Positions 25,746 to 35,739 of a DNA stretch of 64,000 nt are shown here, one piece after another (the stretch's first letter is position 1; every line of letters starts with the position of its first letter). The position numbers and the translations under genes were made by a program. The notes beneath the pieces are model-generated. The model worked only from the letters and a program-made list of their open reading frames with translations. It was not told the origin of the DNA and made no database searches. Location of the stretch: assembly GCF_947491795.1 (NCBI RefSeq), contig NZ_CANLKW010000003.1, positions 434,001 to 498,000 of the forward strand, read 5' to 3'. Origin of the DNA: an uncultured Roseobacter sp. (GTDB lineage: Bacteria > Pseudomonadota > Alphaproteobacteria > Rhodobacterales > Rhodobacteraceae).

Positions 25746-26696
25746 TCAGCCCTGCAGCTGTTCCCACATTTCCAGGTCGCGCTTGTCGGTCCAGATACGC
25801 GGCGTATCCATGCCGCGCGCCTCATCAAACGCCCGCGAGACATTGAAGGGCAGGCAGTGCTCATAGATCGCATAATCACTGAATTTAGGATCGCAGGCAG
25901 CCCGCACAGCCTCCCAGGCCTCTTTCAGCGTGCCCCCCCGCGCAGCTACGCGGGCAGCGGGCCGGTATGTGCTGTCAACAAAATCACGGGTTGAGGAGAT
26001 CGCGCGGTTTACAGCCTCCTGTCCGACCAGCGCACCGCCACGACCGGGTGCGACGGCGTCCAGCTCATAACTCCGGATTACGTCGAGAGTGCCTCCCCAG
26101 TCTGCAAAATGACCGTCACCGCAATAGCAGGCCGAGTGGTCCTCGACGATGTCGCCAGTGAACATGACGTTCTGATCCGGCACATGGATCACCGCATCCC
26201 CTGCTGTATGCGCCCGCCCGGGGCAACTGATGTCTACCCGGCGCTTACCCAGATAAACGGTCATGCTTTTGCTGAAAGTCGTCGTCGGCCAGGTCAGGCC
26301 GGGAATGCTCTCATGTCCCTCAAACAGACGCGGAAACCGCTGGAACTCACTGTCCCAGTCTTCCTGTCCGCGCTCGGCCACCATGGCCCGGGCCTGATCA
26401 GACATGATGATCTGACCTGCATCATAGGCCGATGCGCCTAAAACACGCACAGCATGATAATGTGTCAGCACCAGATGGCTGATCGGTTTGTCCGTCACCT
26501 CACGGACTTTTTCGATAACCAGGTGTGCAAGCCGCGGTGTCGCCTGGGCTTCGACGATCATCACGCTTTCATCGCCGATAATCACGCCTGAATTCGGGTC
26601 TCCCTCGGCTGTGAATGCCCAAAGCCCTTCCCCTACTTCATCAAAAGTGATCTTTTTCTCACTCATATCACCCTGAGATGCGAATTTCTTTGACAT
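25746..26696 (-). CDS. MBL-fold metallo-hydrolase
   Basis: Contains the core metal-site region ISHLVLTHYHAVRVLGASAYDAGQIIMSD and CPGRAHTAGDAVIHVPDQNVMFTGDIVED. Confidence 0.85.
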   Translation of the reverse strand: MSKKFASQGDMSEKKITFDEVGEGLWAFTAEGDPNSGVIIGDESVMIVEAQATPRLAHLVIEKVREVTDKPISHLVLTHYHAVRVLGASAYDAGQIIMSDQARAMVAERGQEDWDSEFQRFPRLFEGHESIPGLTWPTTTFSKSMTVYLGKRRVDISCPGRAHTAGDAVIHVPDQNVMFTGDIVEDHSACYCGDGHFADWGGTLDVIRSYELDAVAPGRGGALVGQEAVNRAISSTRDFVDSTYRPAARVAARGGTLKEAWEAVRAACDPKFSDYAIYEHCLPFNVSRAFDEARGMDTPRIWTDKRDLEMWEQLQG

Positions 26697-26762
26697 TTTT
26701 CGATTTCTCCCTGCCTGGCGCTGCCCGCACCCTGTATTGCCGATTTTGGAACCGGCGTCGCC

Positions 26763-27728
26763 TTATCTCTGGCCTGCTGTGTGCACCACCTGATCGATGG
26801 CACCAAAAACTGACTGCCCCTCAGCGTCTTCCATCCAGATCTTCACCCGATCCCCCCCGCGCAGAAACGGTGTCACAGGCCTGCCTGTCCGGATCAATTC
26901 AATCATACGCTGTTCAGCAATACAGGCGTAACCTGCACCACCTTCAGCCACAGGTTTCCCGGCCCCCCCATCCAGCTTGTTCGACACCGTGCCTGACCCG
27001 ACGATGGTACCGGCTGCAAGGCGACGTGTTTTAGCGGCATGGGCAATCAGCGTTCCAAAATCAAAGGTCATATCAACCCCGGCATCGGTACGGCCAAAGG
27101 GCTCGCCGTTCAGATCCACGTGCAGAATGCCGTGCAGCCGCCCGTCCTTCCAACCGGGCAGCGCGTCCGGAGTGACCGCCACAGGTGAAAAAGAACAGGC
27201 AGGTTTGGACTGAACAAAACCAAACCCCTTGCCCAGTTCGTCCGGAATAAGCGCGCGCAGCGAGACATCGTTGCACAGCATAACAAAGCGGACAGCCCCG
27301 AGCGCCTGTTCGCGGCTGGCCCCCACAGGGACCTCTCCGGTGATGACGGCTATCTCGCCTTCAAAGTCGATCCCCCAGTTCACGTCGCCGGTAATGTCCT
27401 CTCGCGGGCTCAGAAAACTGTCTGAACCGCCCTGATACATCAGAGGATCCGTCCAGAAGCTGTCGGGCATCTGCGCACCGCGCGCCTCGCGGACAAGTTC
27501 GACATGATTGACGTAAGCTGATCCGTCGAGGAACTGATAGGCCCTTGGCAGAGGCGAGGTACAGCGCGCTTCTGAAAAAGGCTGCGCATCGCCCTCGGGG
27601 ACGATCCGATGCGCATCAAGCGCGGCCTGAAATGTCCGGCTCCCCGCGAACCGCTGCGTTTTCAGATCGTCCGAGACCACCACCAGCCGTCCGTCCGGCG
27701 TGCCATCGTTCAGCGTTGCAATTTTCAT
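26763..27728 (-). CDS. fumarylacetoacetate hydrolase family protein
   Basis: [38 protein letters not shown]...[20 protein letters not shown]...[13 protein letters not shown]. Confidence 0.92.
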   Translation of the reverse strand: MKIATLNDGTPDGRLVVVSDDLKTQRFAGSRTFQAALDAHRIVPEGDAQPFSEARCTSPLPRAYQFLDGSAYVNHVELVREARGAQMPDSFWTDPLMYQGGSDSFLSPREDITGDVNWGIDFEGEIAVITGEVPVGASREQALGAVRFVMLCNDVSLRALIPDELGKGFGFVQSKPACSFSPVAVTPDALPGWKDGRLHGILHVDLNGEPFGRTDAGVDMTFDFGTLIAHAAKTRRLAAGTIVGSGTVSNKLDGGAGKPVAEGGAGYACIAEQRMIELIRTGRPVTPFLRGGDRVKIWMEDAEGQSVFGAIDQVVHTAGQR

Positions 27729-29080
27729 TTCTTTTCCGGTTTCCCGTCAAATTTTTTCCCCAGGCTTTCCCAACAATCGATGTAGTCATCCTGGAGTGGC
27801 GCTTCTTTGCCTGCAAAGACTGTCAGATGTTGCGGAAAGCGTGTCTCGAACATGAATGACATCGTGTTATCGAGCTTGTCAGGACCCAGGTTGGCATTGC
27901 TGGCCCTCTCAAATGCATTCCGGTCCGGACCGTGCGGCAGCATCATATTGTGCAACGACATCCCGCCCGGAACGAAGCCTTTGGGTTTGGCATCATACTG
28001 ACCATATATGTTGCCCATCAGCTCCGACATTATGTTTTTGTGATACCAGGGAGGGCGGAATGTTTCCTCCGCCACCATCCAGCGTTCCCGGAAGAGCACA
28101 AAGTCAATGTTCGCAGTGCCAGGCTGACCCGAAGGCGCTGTCAGCACTGTGAAAATCGACGGGTCCGGGTGGTCAAAAAGCACTGCACCAACCGGGCAGT
28201 ATGTGCGCAGATCATACTTCAGCGGCGCGTAATTCCCGTGCCATGCGACCACATCAAGCGGTGACTGGGCGATACGCGTCTGATGAAACTGACCGCACCA
28301 TTTAACCGTCACAACAGATGGTGTTTCGCGATCCTCAAAAGCGGCAACGGGCGCTTTGAAGTCGCGCGGATTGGCCATACAGTTTGCGCCGATCGGACCG
28401 CGGCCAGGAAGCTCGAACTTCTGTCCATAGTTCTCACATACAAAGCCGCGGCATGGTCCCTCCAGCACTTCAACGCGATAGAGCAGCCCGCGTGGCAGAA
28501 TAGCAATTTCTTTGGGTTCCAGATCAATAATACCCAGTTCTGTACAAAACCGCAGCCGCCCCTCCTGCGGCACAACAAGCAGTTCGCTGTCCGCCGAGTA
28601 AAAGTAGCTGTCTTCCATGGACGCCGTCACCAGATAGACGTGACTGGCCATCCCGACCTGTGTGTTCACATCGCCCGCTGTGGTCATTGTGCGCATACCG
28701 GTCAGCCAGGTCAGCGGGCTGTCCGAATGCGGCACCGGGTCCCAGCGGTACTGGCCCAGACTGCTCACATCCTCCGGCATGTGTGGCGCAGATTTCCAAT
28801 AGGGCAGGTCCGTTTTTTCATAGCGGTGCGAGTGTTTTACAGACGGGCGGATCCGGTAACACCATGTCCGCTCCGGCCTTTCATGCGTAAAGGCCGTTCC
28901 GCTGAGCTGTTCGCCATAGAGGCCATAAGCACATTTCTGAGGGCTGTTCATTCCCTGCGGAAGCGCGCCGGGCAGTGCCTCGGTTTCAAAATCATTGCCA
29001 AATCCGGGCATATAGCCCTGGTGCGCACCCTGCAACGAAGGCGCCTGGATCATTGTGTCGCTCTGGATATGACTGTTCAC
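27725..29080 (-). CDS. hmgA: homogentisate 1,2-dioxygenase
   Basis: [61 protein letters not shown]...[44 protein letters not shown]. Confidence 0.96.
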   Translation of the reverse strand: MNSHIQSDTMIQAPSLQGAHQGYMPGFGNDFETEALPGALPQGMNSPQKCAYGLYGEQLSGTAFTHERPERTWCYRIRPSVKHSHRYEKTDLPYWKSAPHMPEDVSSLGQYRWDPVPHSDSPLTWLTGMRTMTTAGDVNTQVGMASHVYLVTASMEDSYFYSADSELLVVPQEGRLRFCTELGIIDLEPKEIAILPRGLLYRVEVLEGPCRGFVCENYGQKFELPGRGPIGANCMANPRDFKAPVAAFEDRETPSVVTVKWCGQFHQTRIAQSPLDVVAWHGNYAPLKYDLRTYCPVGAVLFDHPDPSIFTVLTAPSGQPGTANIDFVLFRERWMVAEETFRPPWYHKNIMSELMGNIYGQYDAKPKGFVPGGMSLHNMMLPHGPDRNAFERASNANLGPDKLDNTMSFMFETRFPQHLTVFAGKEAPLQDDYIDCWESLGKKFDGKPEKK

Positions 29081-29209
29081 GGGGTAACCTCGCCAGCGTC
29101 AGTTGTGCACAAGGTGTATTTGTTGCTTTTGTAACTATCAACAGCTGCATTGGATCTCTGAAGCCGGATAAAGACTGCGCAATGCTTCTGATGCCAGCAA
29201 GCGCTCCGA

Positions 29210-29947
29210 TCACCTGCCGGCGCGGCGGGTCAGACGCTGGACTTCGCGGCGGATATCTTCGGCCGAAAGAATAAAAGCATCGCGTGCAGCAGGGTTCCCG
29301 GACGTACCTGGTCTGAGCGCTGCGACCATACCAACCAGCTGACCACGGGTGTCGAAAACCGGCCCTCCGGAAAATCCGTGGCGCACGCCTGGCATGCTGA
29401 CGATGAAACCTCTGCCAAAGGGACGCACGGTCTGCAATGCTGATGAAACCCTGCCTGTTGCGGTTACCTGGCGTCGGGGCGACCCGCTGGCAGCGACAAC
29501 ACCCACCGCGTAGACACGTGCGCCGCGTCCGTCGCGGGCCGATCCAAACGGCGTTACAGGAAGCACCGCATCGGCCACTGACAGAACTGCTAGATCCATA
29601 AGCGGGCTGATGGCGACGACACGGGCAGAAATGCGCGGGCGGTCCGGCACCATGAGATAGACCGTATCACCGGCCCTTTTCGCGCCGATCACATGCGCAT
29701 TGGTCACGGCCATGCCTTCTGAAACAGAGAATGCCGAGCCGGTAACCGCTCCGTTCAGCACGGCTGCGTGATACTTTACCGGCTGCCGGGCTTCTATCGC
29801 CAAAACCTGACTGACCAGGACCGTTACTGACAGAAAAACCGCGGTAAAAAACCGGACAAAAATGCGACGGACACAGATGTGATTGTGCCCTGCCCTGACA
29901 GAAAGCATGGTATTACTCCGACCCAAATTGCCCGAAACTTCGGACAA
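29210..29947 (-). CDS. secreted trypsin-like serine protease
   Basis: N-terminal hydrophobic signal; triad-like MAVTNAHVIGA (H), MDLAVLSV (D), GVRHGFSGGPVFDTRGQLVGMV (S). Confidence 0.82.
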   Translation of the reverse strand: MSEVSGNLGRSNTMLSVRAGHNHICVRRIFVRFFTAVFLSVTVLVSQVLAIEARQPVKYHAAVLNGAVTGSAFSVSEGMAVTNAHVIGAKRAGDTVYLMVPDRPRISARVVAISPLMDLAVLSVADAVLPVTPFGSARDGRGARVYAVGVVAASGSPRRQVTATGRVSSALQTVRPFGRGFIVSMPGVRHGFSGGPVFDTRGQLVGMVAALRPGTSGNPAARDAFILSAEDIRREVQRLTRRAGR

Positions 29948-30041
29948 ACCCGGGACGGATACTGGCGCGGTGGTCTTAACCAGGCGCTAAGATCATGATC
30001 TGCAATTCAAGCGATTTTAGTAAATTACGTCACCTGGCCGG

Positions 30042-31751
30042 TCAGAAACGGGCTACGGCCCCAAGAAAGAAACGGGTTTCGGCGTCTCCGTCCGGCGTAT
30101 CGCTGGCAGTGCCACTGATCTGGCGAACAATCTGGGGCGTCAGTGAAAGCCATGGCGTTACGGCAATCTGTGCGCCGACGCCAAAAGAGCCAAGGTTTTC
30201 CCACTGCTGACCATCGCGCAGCACCGATCTGTCATAGGCGCGCCCGTAGTCCACAAAAGCATAGACATTTGCTGCTTCGGCAAACCTGCCCAGAAATTCG
30301 GGGCTGAGGGTGCGCCGCAACTCGGCGCGGCCTGCATAGCCGGCGTCGCCGGACGTATTTCCAGGCGCAAATCCACGGCCAATTGTTGCCCCGCCCAGAT
30401 AGAACCGTTCGGAATTCGGCTGAACACCCCGGGACAGCTGACCCACGGCTTCGCCATAGAGCGACCAGGGACCCTGCCCGAGAGATTGCAGACGCGAGAC
30501 ACGGAACTGTGCCGATGTGAACGACAACTCGCCCGCAGCAGGCCCCGTGGCTGAACGTCTTGCTCCGGCGATATCGAGGCCCTGGCGCAACGAAACATCC
30601 ACCAGACTGATCCCACCTCGCCGGTCGGCGATATCCCAGGCGAACCCGGTTTCCAGCACCACCAGTCTGTCCTCTTCGCCGGTCGTCAGACCCGACAAAC
30701 TGGTTTCTGCATCACTGTGCCTTGCGGTAAGCCCGAAGCGGCCAAAAAGGTTTGACGTACGCGTACGCACAAACGGCACTACCAGAGTGGCCGATACTTC
30801 CTGCTGTTCCGAAATGGTCGTCAGGCCCGCGGTTGCCCCGGCCTGGGTCAGATCAGGATCGCCTCGGAACACATTGGCGTCCAGCCGCAGGCGTGCGCCA
30901 TCAAGGACCGTGCCGGAAACACCTGCCAGCGGGGCATCAAAAGTCACGGCACCAAAAGCGAGCGAAGTCCCCTGAGGAGCCAGTGCCAGCGTGTAATCCA
31001 GCGTTTCGTTGAGGCCCAGCGCGTTGAAACTGCGCAGCCCGGCCCCAAGCGTCCATTCACCATAAAGCCGCGATCCCCGGTTATCCGCGGAGAAGTACCC
31101 AGTCAGTTTCTGCGGAGTGATGCTGACATCCAGATCAGCTGCACCAAAAGTGTCCGGTGACGGGCCCAGCACTGTTTCCACAGAAGTGGCAGAGGCCCCG
31201 CCAACAGCATCACGCGACAGCAGCACACTGCGCTCAAGGGTTTCGAGACGCAGTGGTTTATCGGTGGCTGTTGCCTCAAAATATTGCGCAACAAGCCGTT
31301 GCTGTTCAGGCGCGCCGCCATTCAGTCGCAAATCGTCGATGAAACCTTCGACCACCAGAATGCGGACAATCCCGTCGTCGATGGTTTGCGCTGGCAAAAT
31401 TGCCTGGGACAATACATAGCCGCCTGCCCTGTAAGCTGCACTGATCCGGGCAGCGATCCCATCAAGGGTTGCAACTGTCACCGGTTCGCCCAGCAGATCT
31501 GTCCAGATCGGCTCCAGATCCTTTTCAGGCAAGGCAGAAGCGCCTTCAAGGCTGACCCCGCGCAGAATGAAAGATGGCCCAACACCGCCTGGCTGCAGTG
31601 GATCCTGATTGTCCAGGTCAGCAGGTGCGGTTACCTGCGCACCAGTCTGGGAACCTGTATCTGGCAGCGTTGGCACCTGCGGCGCCTGGGCAAGCGATAC
31701 AGCCGGAGTTGTCATCAGCAAAAATGCGGCAACTGAACGGATCCGGCGCAT
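30042..31751 (-). CDS. ShlB/FhaC/HecB-type (TpsB) outer-membrane transporter of two-partner secretion
   Basis: POTRA-like FILRGVSLEGASALPEKDL...AYRAGGYVLSQAILPAQTIDDGIVRILVVEGFI; GRGF loop motif ATIGRGFAPGNTSGDAGYAGRAELRR; C-terminal F; start coincides with the tpsA stop (track 31838). Confidence 0.9.
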   Translation of the reverse strand: MRRIRSVAAFLLMTTPAVSLAQAPQVPTLPDTGSQTGAQVTAPADLDNQDPLQPGGVGPSFILRGVSLEGASALPEKDLEPIWTDLLGEPVTVATLDGIAARISAAYRAGGYVLSQAILPAQTIDDGIVRILVVEGFIDDLRLNGGAPEQQRLVAQYFEATATDKPLRLETLERSVLLSRDAVGGASATSVETVLGPSPDTFGAADLDVSITPQKLTGYFSADNRGSRLYGEWTLGAGLRSFNALGLNETLDYTLALAPQGTSLAFGAVTFDAPLAGVSGTVLDGARLRLDANVFRGDPDLTQAGATAGLTTISEQQEVSATLVVPFVRTRTSNLFGRFGLTARHSDAETSLSGLTTGEEDRLVVLETGFAWDIADRRGGISLVDVSLRQGLDIAGARRSATGPAAGELSFTSAQFRVSRLQSLGQGPWSLYGEAVGQLSRGVQPNSERFYLGGATIGRGFAPGNTSGDAGYAGRAELRRTLSPEFLGRFAEAANVYAFVDYGRAYDRSVLRDGQQWENLGSFGVGAQIAVTPWLSLTPQIVRQISGTASDTPDGDAETRFFLGAVARF

Positions 31752-34700
31752 CAGTTCTGCTCCCAGTAGTTCTCCGAGCGCACAACGGAAACGCACCCCG
31801 CCCTTGGGGCCGTACCGATGTTCGCAGCAACCCCGCAACTGCCCGTGGCGGTATCTTCGGCGCCACCGGCTGCAGGCACAAAGCCTTGAGAACCTGCATC
31901 ACCTGCAGGCGCAAATGTGACAACCTCACCCAGCGAATAAGTCAGCGCGAAGGGACCGGCCTGCGCCAGCGGTGCGTCGCGCTCGGTGGTACGGAAAGCG
32001 GCGTCCCCCGGGGTCAGTGGATAGGCGCGGCGCCCGGCGCGGCGCACGCCGGTCACGCCACCTTCGGTCAGGTTTGAAACCGCGAATCCCTCGGGCGCAG
32101 GCGACCCGACTGTCAGTGTGCCATCTGCGAAAGTGATGGCGTAATTCGATGACGTCACACCACCCGGTGTGATCGCGAAAAAGCCCGCCGGGCTGGCCGG
32201 TGTCGCGGCTGTGGTAAGGGTGAGAGAACCTGCAAGGTCAGCCAGGCTTTCGCCCAGGACGAACCCAGTGACAGTTTCAGTAAAGACCGGATTGGGTGCA
32301 CCAACATCTCGGCTGGCGTCATTTGCCGCAATGGTAAGTGCTGCCGGGTCGATCGTCAGCGTGCCGTCATTGGTGATCAGATTGTAGCCCTGGTTTGACG
32401 CTGTCGCAGACATGACGATCGCATAGGGGCTGCCCGCAACCGGTGCCGTCGCAACGGCCCCCGTGCTGCTGACGGATGCGGGCGCTGTCAGCGCTGTCGC
32501 TTCACTGTCTCCGGGCCGGAGTCCTGACGTTGAAAAAGACAGCAGGCCCGTCGCGTCCTGCCCGTATGTCTTGGTCAGTGACGTGGCCGTCAGCGTCAGC
32601 GTCGGTTGCTCTCCGTAAACGATCCGGTTGCCTGCAAAACCGCGCAGCGATCTGGGGCGCGTTGTTGCATAGGGCCTGTTGTAAAGGTCAAACTGACCGG
32701 AAGCAGGCTCAGTCCCGCTCAGACCGGCAAAGGTGTCAATGTAGAGCAGCCAGCGCGCATCTGCCCGGGTCGTCTGAAGAACGTCAGCGCCTGCATCATT
32801 GCGAAAAGACGGGCCCGCCGCGACCACCACGGGCGTGCCCGCGCTTCTGCCGGTGATCCGCGCGTCACGGTCCAGCTGCACACCAGCGTCTGTCTGAAGC
32901 AGGACCGTGGTTGCCTCGACCGGGCCACCGATACGGATCATCCCACCGGCACCGGCGTCAGCTGTCGTGCGCACATCAAAGCGTTGGTTGAGCGATTGAA
33001 AACTGCCGGAAACGAGCCGGAAATCCGATCCCGCGTTCAGATCAAAACGCGGGCGCACCGTTGCGGTGACGTCCCCGGTGATCGTTGTATCGCCTGTACC
33101 ACGAACGAAACCGTCCCATGTCTGCGACGCTGCGTCGAGTGTCAGCGACGCGCCGTTCAGAGCCTGAACCTGTCCTCGTGCCCCACCAGCGCCGTTCGAG
33201 ACAATCAGAGTGTCCGCATCAATGCTGATCGAGCCATCGCGCCCGGCAAGTATCTGTCCGTGGCCCCGGTTTGAGCCATCTCCACCACGCACTGTCACCA
33301 GAGGCGCCGTCAACGAGATGTCGGAACCGCCGTTGGCTGTCCGGCCCAGACGGGCAAGTTGCCGCGTACCCGTACCGCCCTGAACGCGGATTTCTGTACC
33401 GGCCACAATGTCAAGATCACCGGAATTGGAATAGACTTGGGTATTGCGGTTGGCGGCGTTCGTCCGTTCGATCAGAACACTGCCGGTCGTTGCCTCAAGC
33501 AGCATGCGACCGGAGTTGCTCCTGAGTACCTGATTGCCACCGGAGCCCCCGAAAATGACATCTCCGCCGCGCGATTGCACCGTCAGATCCCCGCCGCGGC
33601 GCGAAATAACATTCTGATTAACAACCACATCGTTCTGCGCGCGCAGATCAATGTCGCCTTCGCCGCGGGACTGGATCGATCTGTTGATCACCAGGCGGTC
33701 ACCTGCATCAATCAGGTACCGGCCTGTACCGCGGTTTTGCTGTCCACGATCAACGGTCACCAGACCGTCTGCCCGGATTTCCACGTTGCCCGCGCCCCGG
33801 CTGAACACTGATCTGTTGAGATCGACATTGCCCCCGGCATCGATGTTGATGTTACCCGTGTTAAAAGTCTGAACGTTGCGGTTGATCGCCACGTCGCCCA
33901 GGGCCGTCATTTGGATATTGCCCGTGCCGCGCGACTGAACATCACGCTGAATTTGGATTTCGTCGCCTGCGTTCAGGGTCAGATTTCCCGCACCTCTGGT
34001 TTGCAGCGACTGGTTAACAAAGATACCGGCGTCCGCATCCAGCGTCAGGCTGCCAGCCCCGTTCCAGCGCAACGCAGAAGCAAGAGTGATGTTACCCGCA
34101 TCCGTGGATCCGGCCTGATCCGTAGTGATCGTTACATCGGAGCCTGCATTCAGAACATTCAGAACCGAATTGCGTCTGATCCGGAAATCCCCGGTACCCG
34201 CCGGGGGGTTATTCGTTCCGGCAACGATATCGGTGCCGTTGCGGACAATTGTCACGTTGCGCGGGTCGAGCAGCCATTGGCCGCCGCTGCCAAGCGAAAC
34301 GTCTGCGTTTTCACCCACATCCAGGTTGATGCGACCGGAGGTTTCGACAAAGCCACCACCAATGCCGCCTGAAGCGGAAACCGCGCCGTCAAACCATGTC
34401 GATCCGTCCGACCAGACAACGATTTTTCCGCCATCCCCATCCGCACCATCTGCAGAGAGCCGGGCCCCTTGCGCAACCCGTGTTTCCCAGGAGCGACGCA
34501 GATCGCCGCCGCCTTTGACGTCGCCCCCCACCAGAATACTGCCGCCGTCCGTCGCGCCATCTGCTGACAGCCGCGCCTCTGGCGCCAAAGTGACAGTCTC
34601 GCCCAGTACCCAGATACTGCCGCCCGCGTCATTGTCCGATGCAACATCCAGATCCCCGGATACCGTCACGGATGTCTGTCCGCGCCCGACCAGTTCAATA

Positions 34701-35533
34701 CTGCCGCCACGCTGCGTGCCCGATGACGCGCGGATAACGCCGGATGTGTTAATAACGGCATCCAATGCACCCGCAGCACCTCCTGCCGTCAGCAGCACGC
34801 GCCCGCCTGATACGTTCACCGACCCGGATTGCGTCACTTTTGCACCGGCCCGGTCACCGTCAACAGACACCTGGAAAACCCCGTCACCGGCGAGATCAAT
34901 TGTCGTCAGTTCACCAGAGGCCAGGGCCACTGTGCCCATGTGTGCCATGATCACACCGGCATTTTCGACGTCAGTGCCAACCAGGGCTGCCAGCCCTGCC
35001 TCACCAATCGTGAACTCGCCCTCATTTAAGACGCGTGCGCCATGCCGCTCCCCGCCTCCGATGCGGAAATTGCCAGAAGCCATAAAGTGCCCGGGGTCGA
35101 CGCGCTGGCTGGCCGCAACAAGACCGCCCGCATCAACGCGCGCACTGCCGGAAAACACCACGCCTGCTGTATTCTGAATGACGATTGTACCCGGTGCTGT
35201 CAGCGTTCCCTGGATCAGGCTGGGAGTGACCGACTGGACACGGTTCAGCGTGGCCGAGCTCCGCCCCGGCTGATCAAAAGTAACGGTATGGTTTTTGCCA
35301 ACGTCAAAACTCTGCCAGTCAATGATCGCACGCTGGGTTGTCTGGCTGATGACCGACTGGCTGCTGTTTTGCGAAATCGTTGCCGCGCCGGATGCAACAA
35401 CACCGCCTTGTGGTGATTGCGCATTTGTCTGCCCCGAAGCGAGCGCCAGAACCGCGGCTGCCGCTGTCGTCAGCAGAAACCGCGTGTTGCGTTTACCTCC
35501 GGCGGAGAAACACCTGAAATCCGAACACTGCAT
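31751..35533 (-). CDS. TpsA-type filamentous hemagglutinin N-terminal domain exoprotein with MBG-like domains
   Basis: DWQSFDVGKNHTVTFDQPGRSSATLNRVQSVTPSLIQGTLTAPGTIVIQNTAGVVFSGSARVDAGGLVAAS; 22-aa repeats; LTLTATSLTKTYGQDATGLLSFSTSGLRPGD...YAIVMSATASNQGYNLITNDGTLTIDPAALTI. Confidence 0.9.
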   Translation of the reverse strand: MQCSDFRCFSAGGKRNTRFLLTTAAAAVLALASGQTNAQSPQGGVVASGAATISQNSSQSVISQTTQRAIIDWQSFDVGKNHTVTFDQPGRSSATLNRVQSVTPSLIQGTLTAPGTIVIQNTAGVVFSGSARVDAGGLVAASQRVDPGHFMASGNFRIGGGERHGARVLNEGEFTIGEAGLAALVGTDVENAGVIMAHMGTVALASGELTTIDLAGDGVFQVSVDGDRAGAKVTQSGSVNVSGGRVLLTAGGAAGALDAVINTSGVIRASSGTQRGGSIELVGRGQTSVTVSGDLDVASDNDAGGSIWVLGETVTLAPEARLSADGATDGGSILVGGDVKGGGDLRRSWETRVAQGARLSADGADGDGGKIVVWSDGSTWFDGAVSASGGIGGGFVETSGRINLDVGENADVSLGSGGQWLLDPRNVTIVRNGTDIVAGTNNPPAGTGDFRIRRNSVLNVLNAGSDVTITTDQAGSTDAGNITLASALRWNGAGSLTLDADAGIFVNQSLQTRGAGNLTLNAGDEIQIQRDVQSRGTGNIQMTALGDVAINRNVQTFNTGNINIDAGGNVDLNRSVFSRGAGNVEIRADGLVTVDRGQQNRGTGRYLIDAGDRLVINRSIQSRGEGDIDLRAQNDVVVNQNVISRRGGDLTVQSRGGDVIFGGSGGNQVLRSNSGRMLLEATTGSVLIERTNAANRNTQVYSNSGDLDIVAGTEIRVQGGTGTRQLARLGRTANGGSDISLTAPLVTVRGGDGSNRGHGQILAGRDGSISIDADTLIVSNGAGGARGQVQALNGASLTLDAASQTWDGFVRGTGDTTITGDVTATVRPRFDLNAGSDFRLVSGSFQSLNQRFDVRTTADAGAGGMIRIGGPVEATTVLLQTDAGVQLDRDARITGRSAGTPVVVAAGPSFRNDAGADVLQTTRADARWLLYIDTFAGLSGTEPASGQFDLYNRPYATTRPRSLRGFAGNRIVYGEQPTLTLTATSLTKTYGQDATGLLSFSTSGLRPGDSEATALTAPASVSSTGAVATAPVAGSPYAIVMSATASNQGYNLITNDGTLTIDPAALTIAANDASRDVGAPNPVFTETVTGFVLGESLADLAGSLTLTTAATPASPAGFFAITPGGVTSSNYAITFADGTLTVGSPAPEGFAVSNLTEGGVTGVRRAGRRAYPLTPGDAAFRTTERDAPLAQAGPFALTYSLGEVVTFAPAGDAGSQGFVPAAGGAEDTATGSCGVAANIGTAPRAGCVSVVRSENYWEQN
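33593..34054 (-). repeat. Seven tandem 22-aa (66-bp) degenerate repeats in TpsA
   Basis: GSLTLDADAGIFVNQSLQTRGA / GNLTLNAGDEIQIQRDVQSRGT / GNIQMTALGDVAINRNVQTFNT / GNINIDAGGNVDLNRSVFSRGA / GNVEIRADGLVTVDRGQQNRGT / GRYLIDAGDRLVINRSIQSRGE / GDIDLRAQNDVVVNQNVISRRG, all exactly 22 aa. Confidence 0.9.
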
Positions 35534-35739
35534 ACCTGTATTCCACTTTCCAAAACTGGATCGATTACTCGTATTTCGACTAAAATTTTACTCAAAGTAT
35601 AAAAACCACAAACATTTTTGGAGTGTTTAAATTGCAATAGGTTAATGCAGTTCAGGCGCTGATTTTGCACACCGTCACATCCCTGACGGGTGGCAGCTCA
35701 GGTTTTGCAACCCCTGCCCATCACAGATACGTTCTGAGT

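Noticed and set aside
33593-34054. 66-bp periodicity considered as a CRISPR or VNTR array
   Set aside because: Units are coding, highly diverged at DNA level, in frame in TpsA, and lack identical repeats with unique spacers.
34125-35177. 350-aa plus-strand ORF, Pro/Ser/Thr-rich
   Set aside because: Antisense shadow of the TpsA repeat/beta-helix region; composition is the complement of a Gly/Asp/Val-rich protein.
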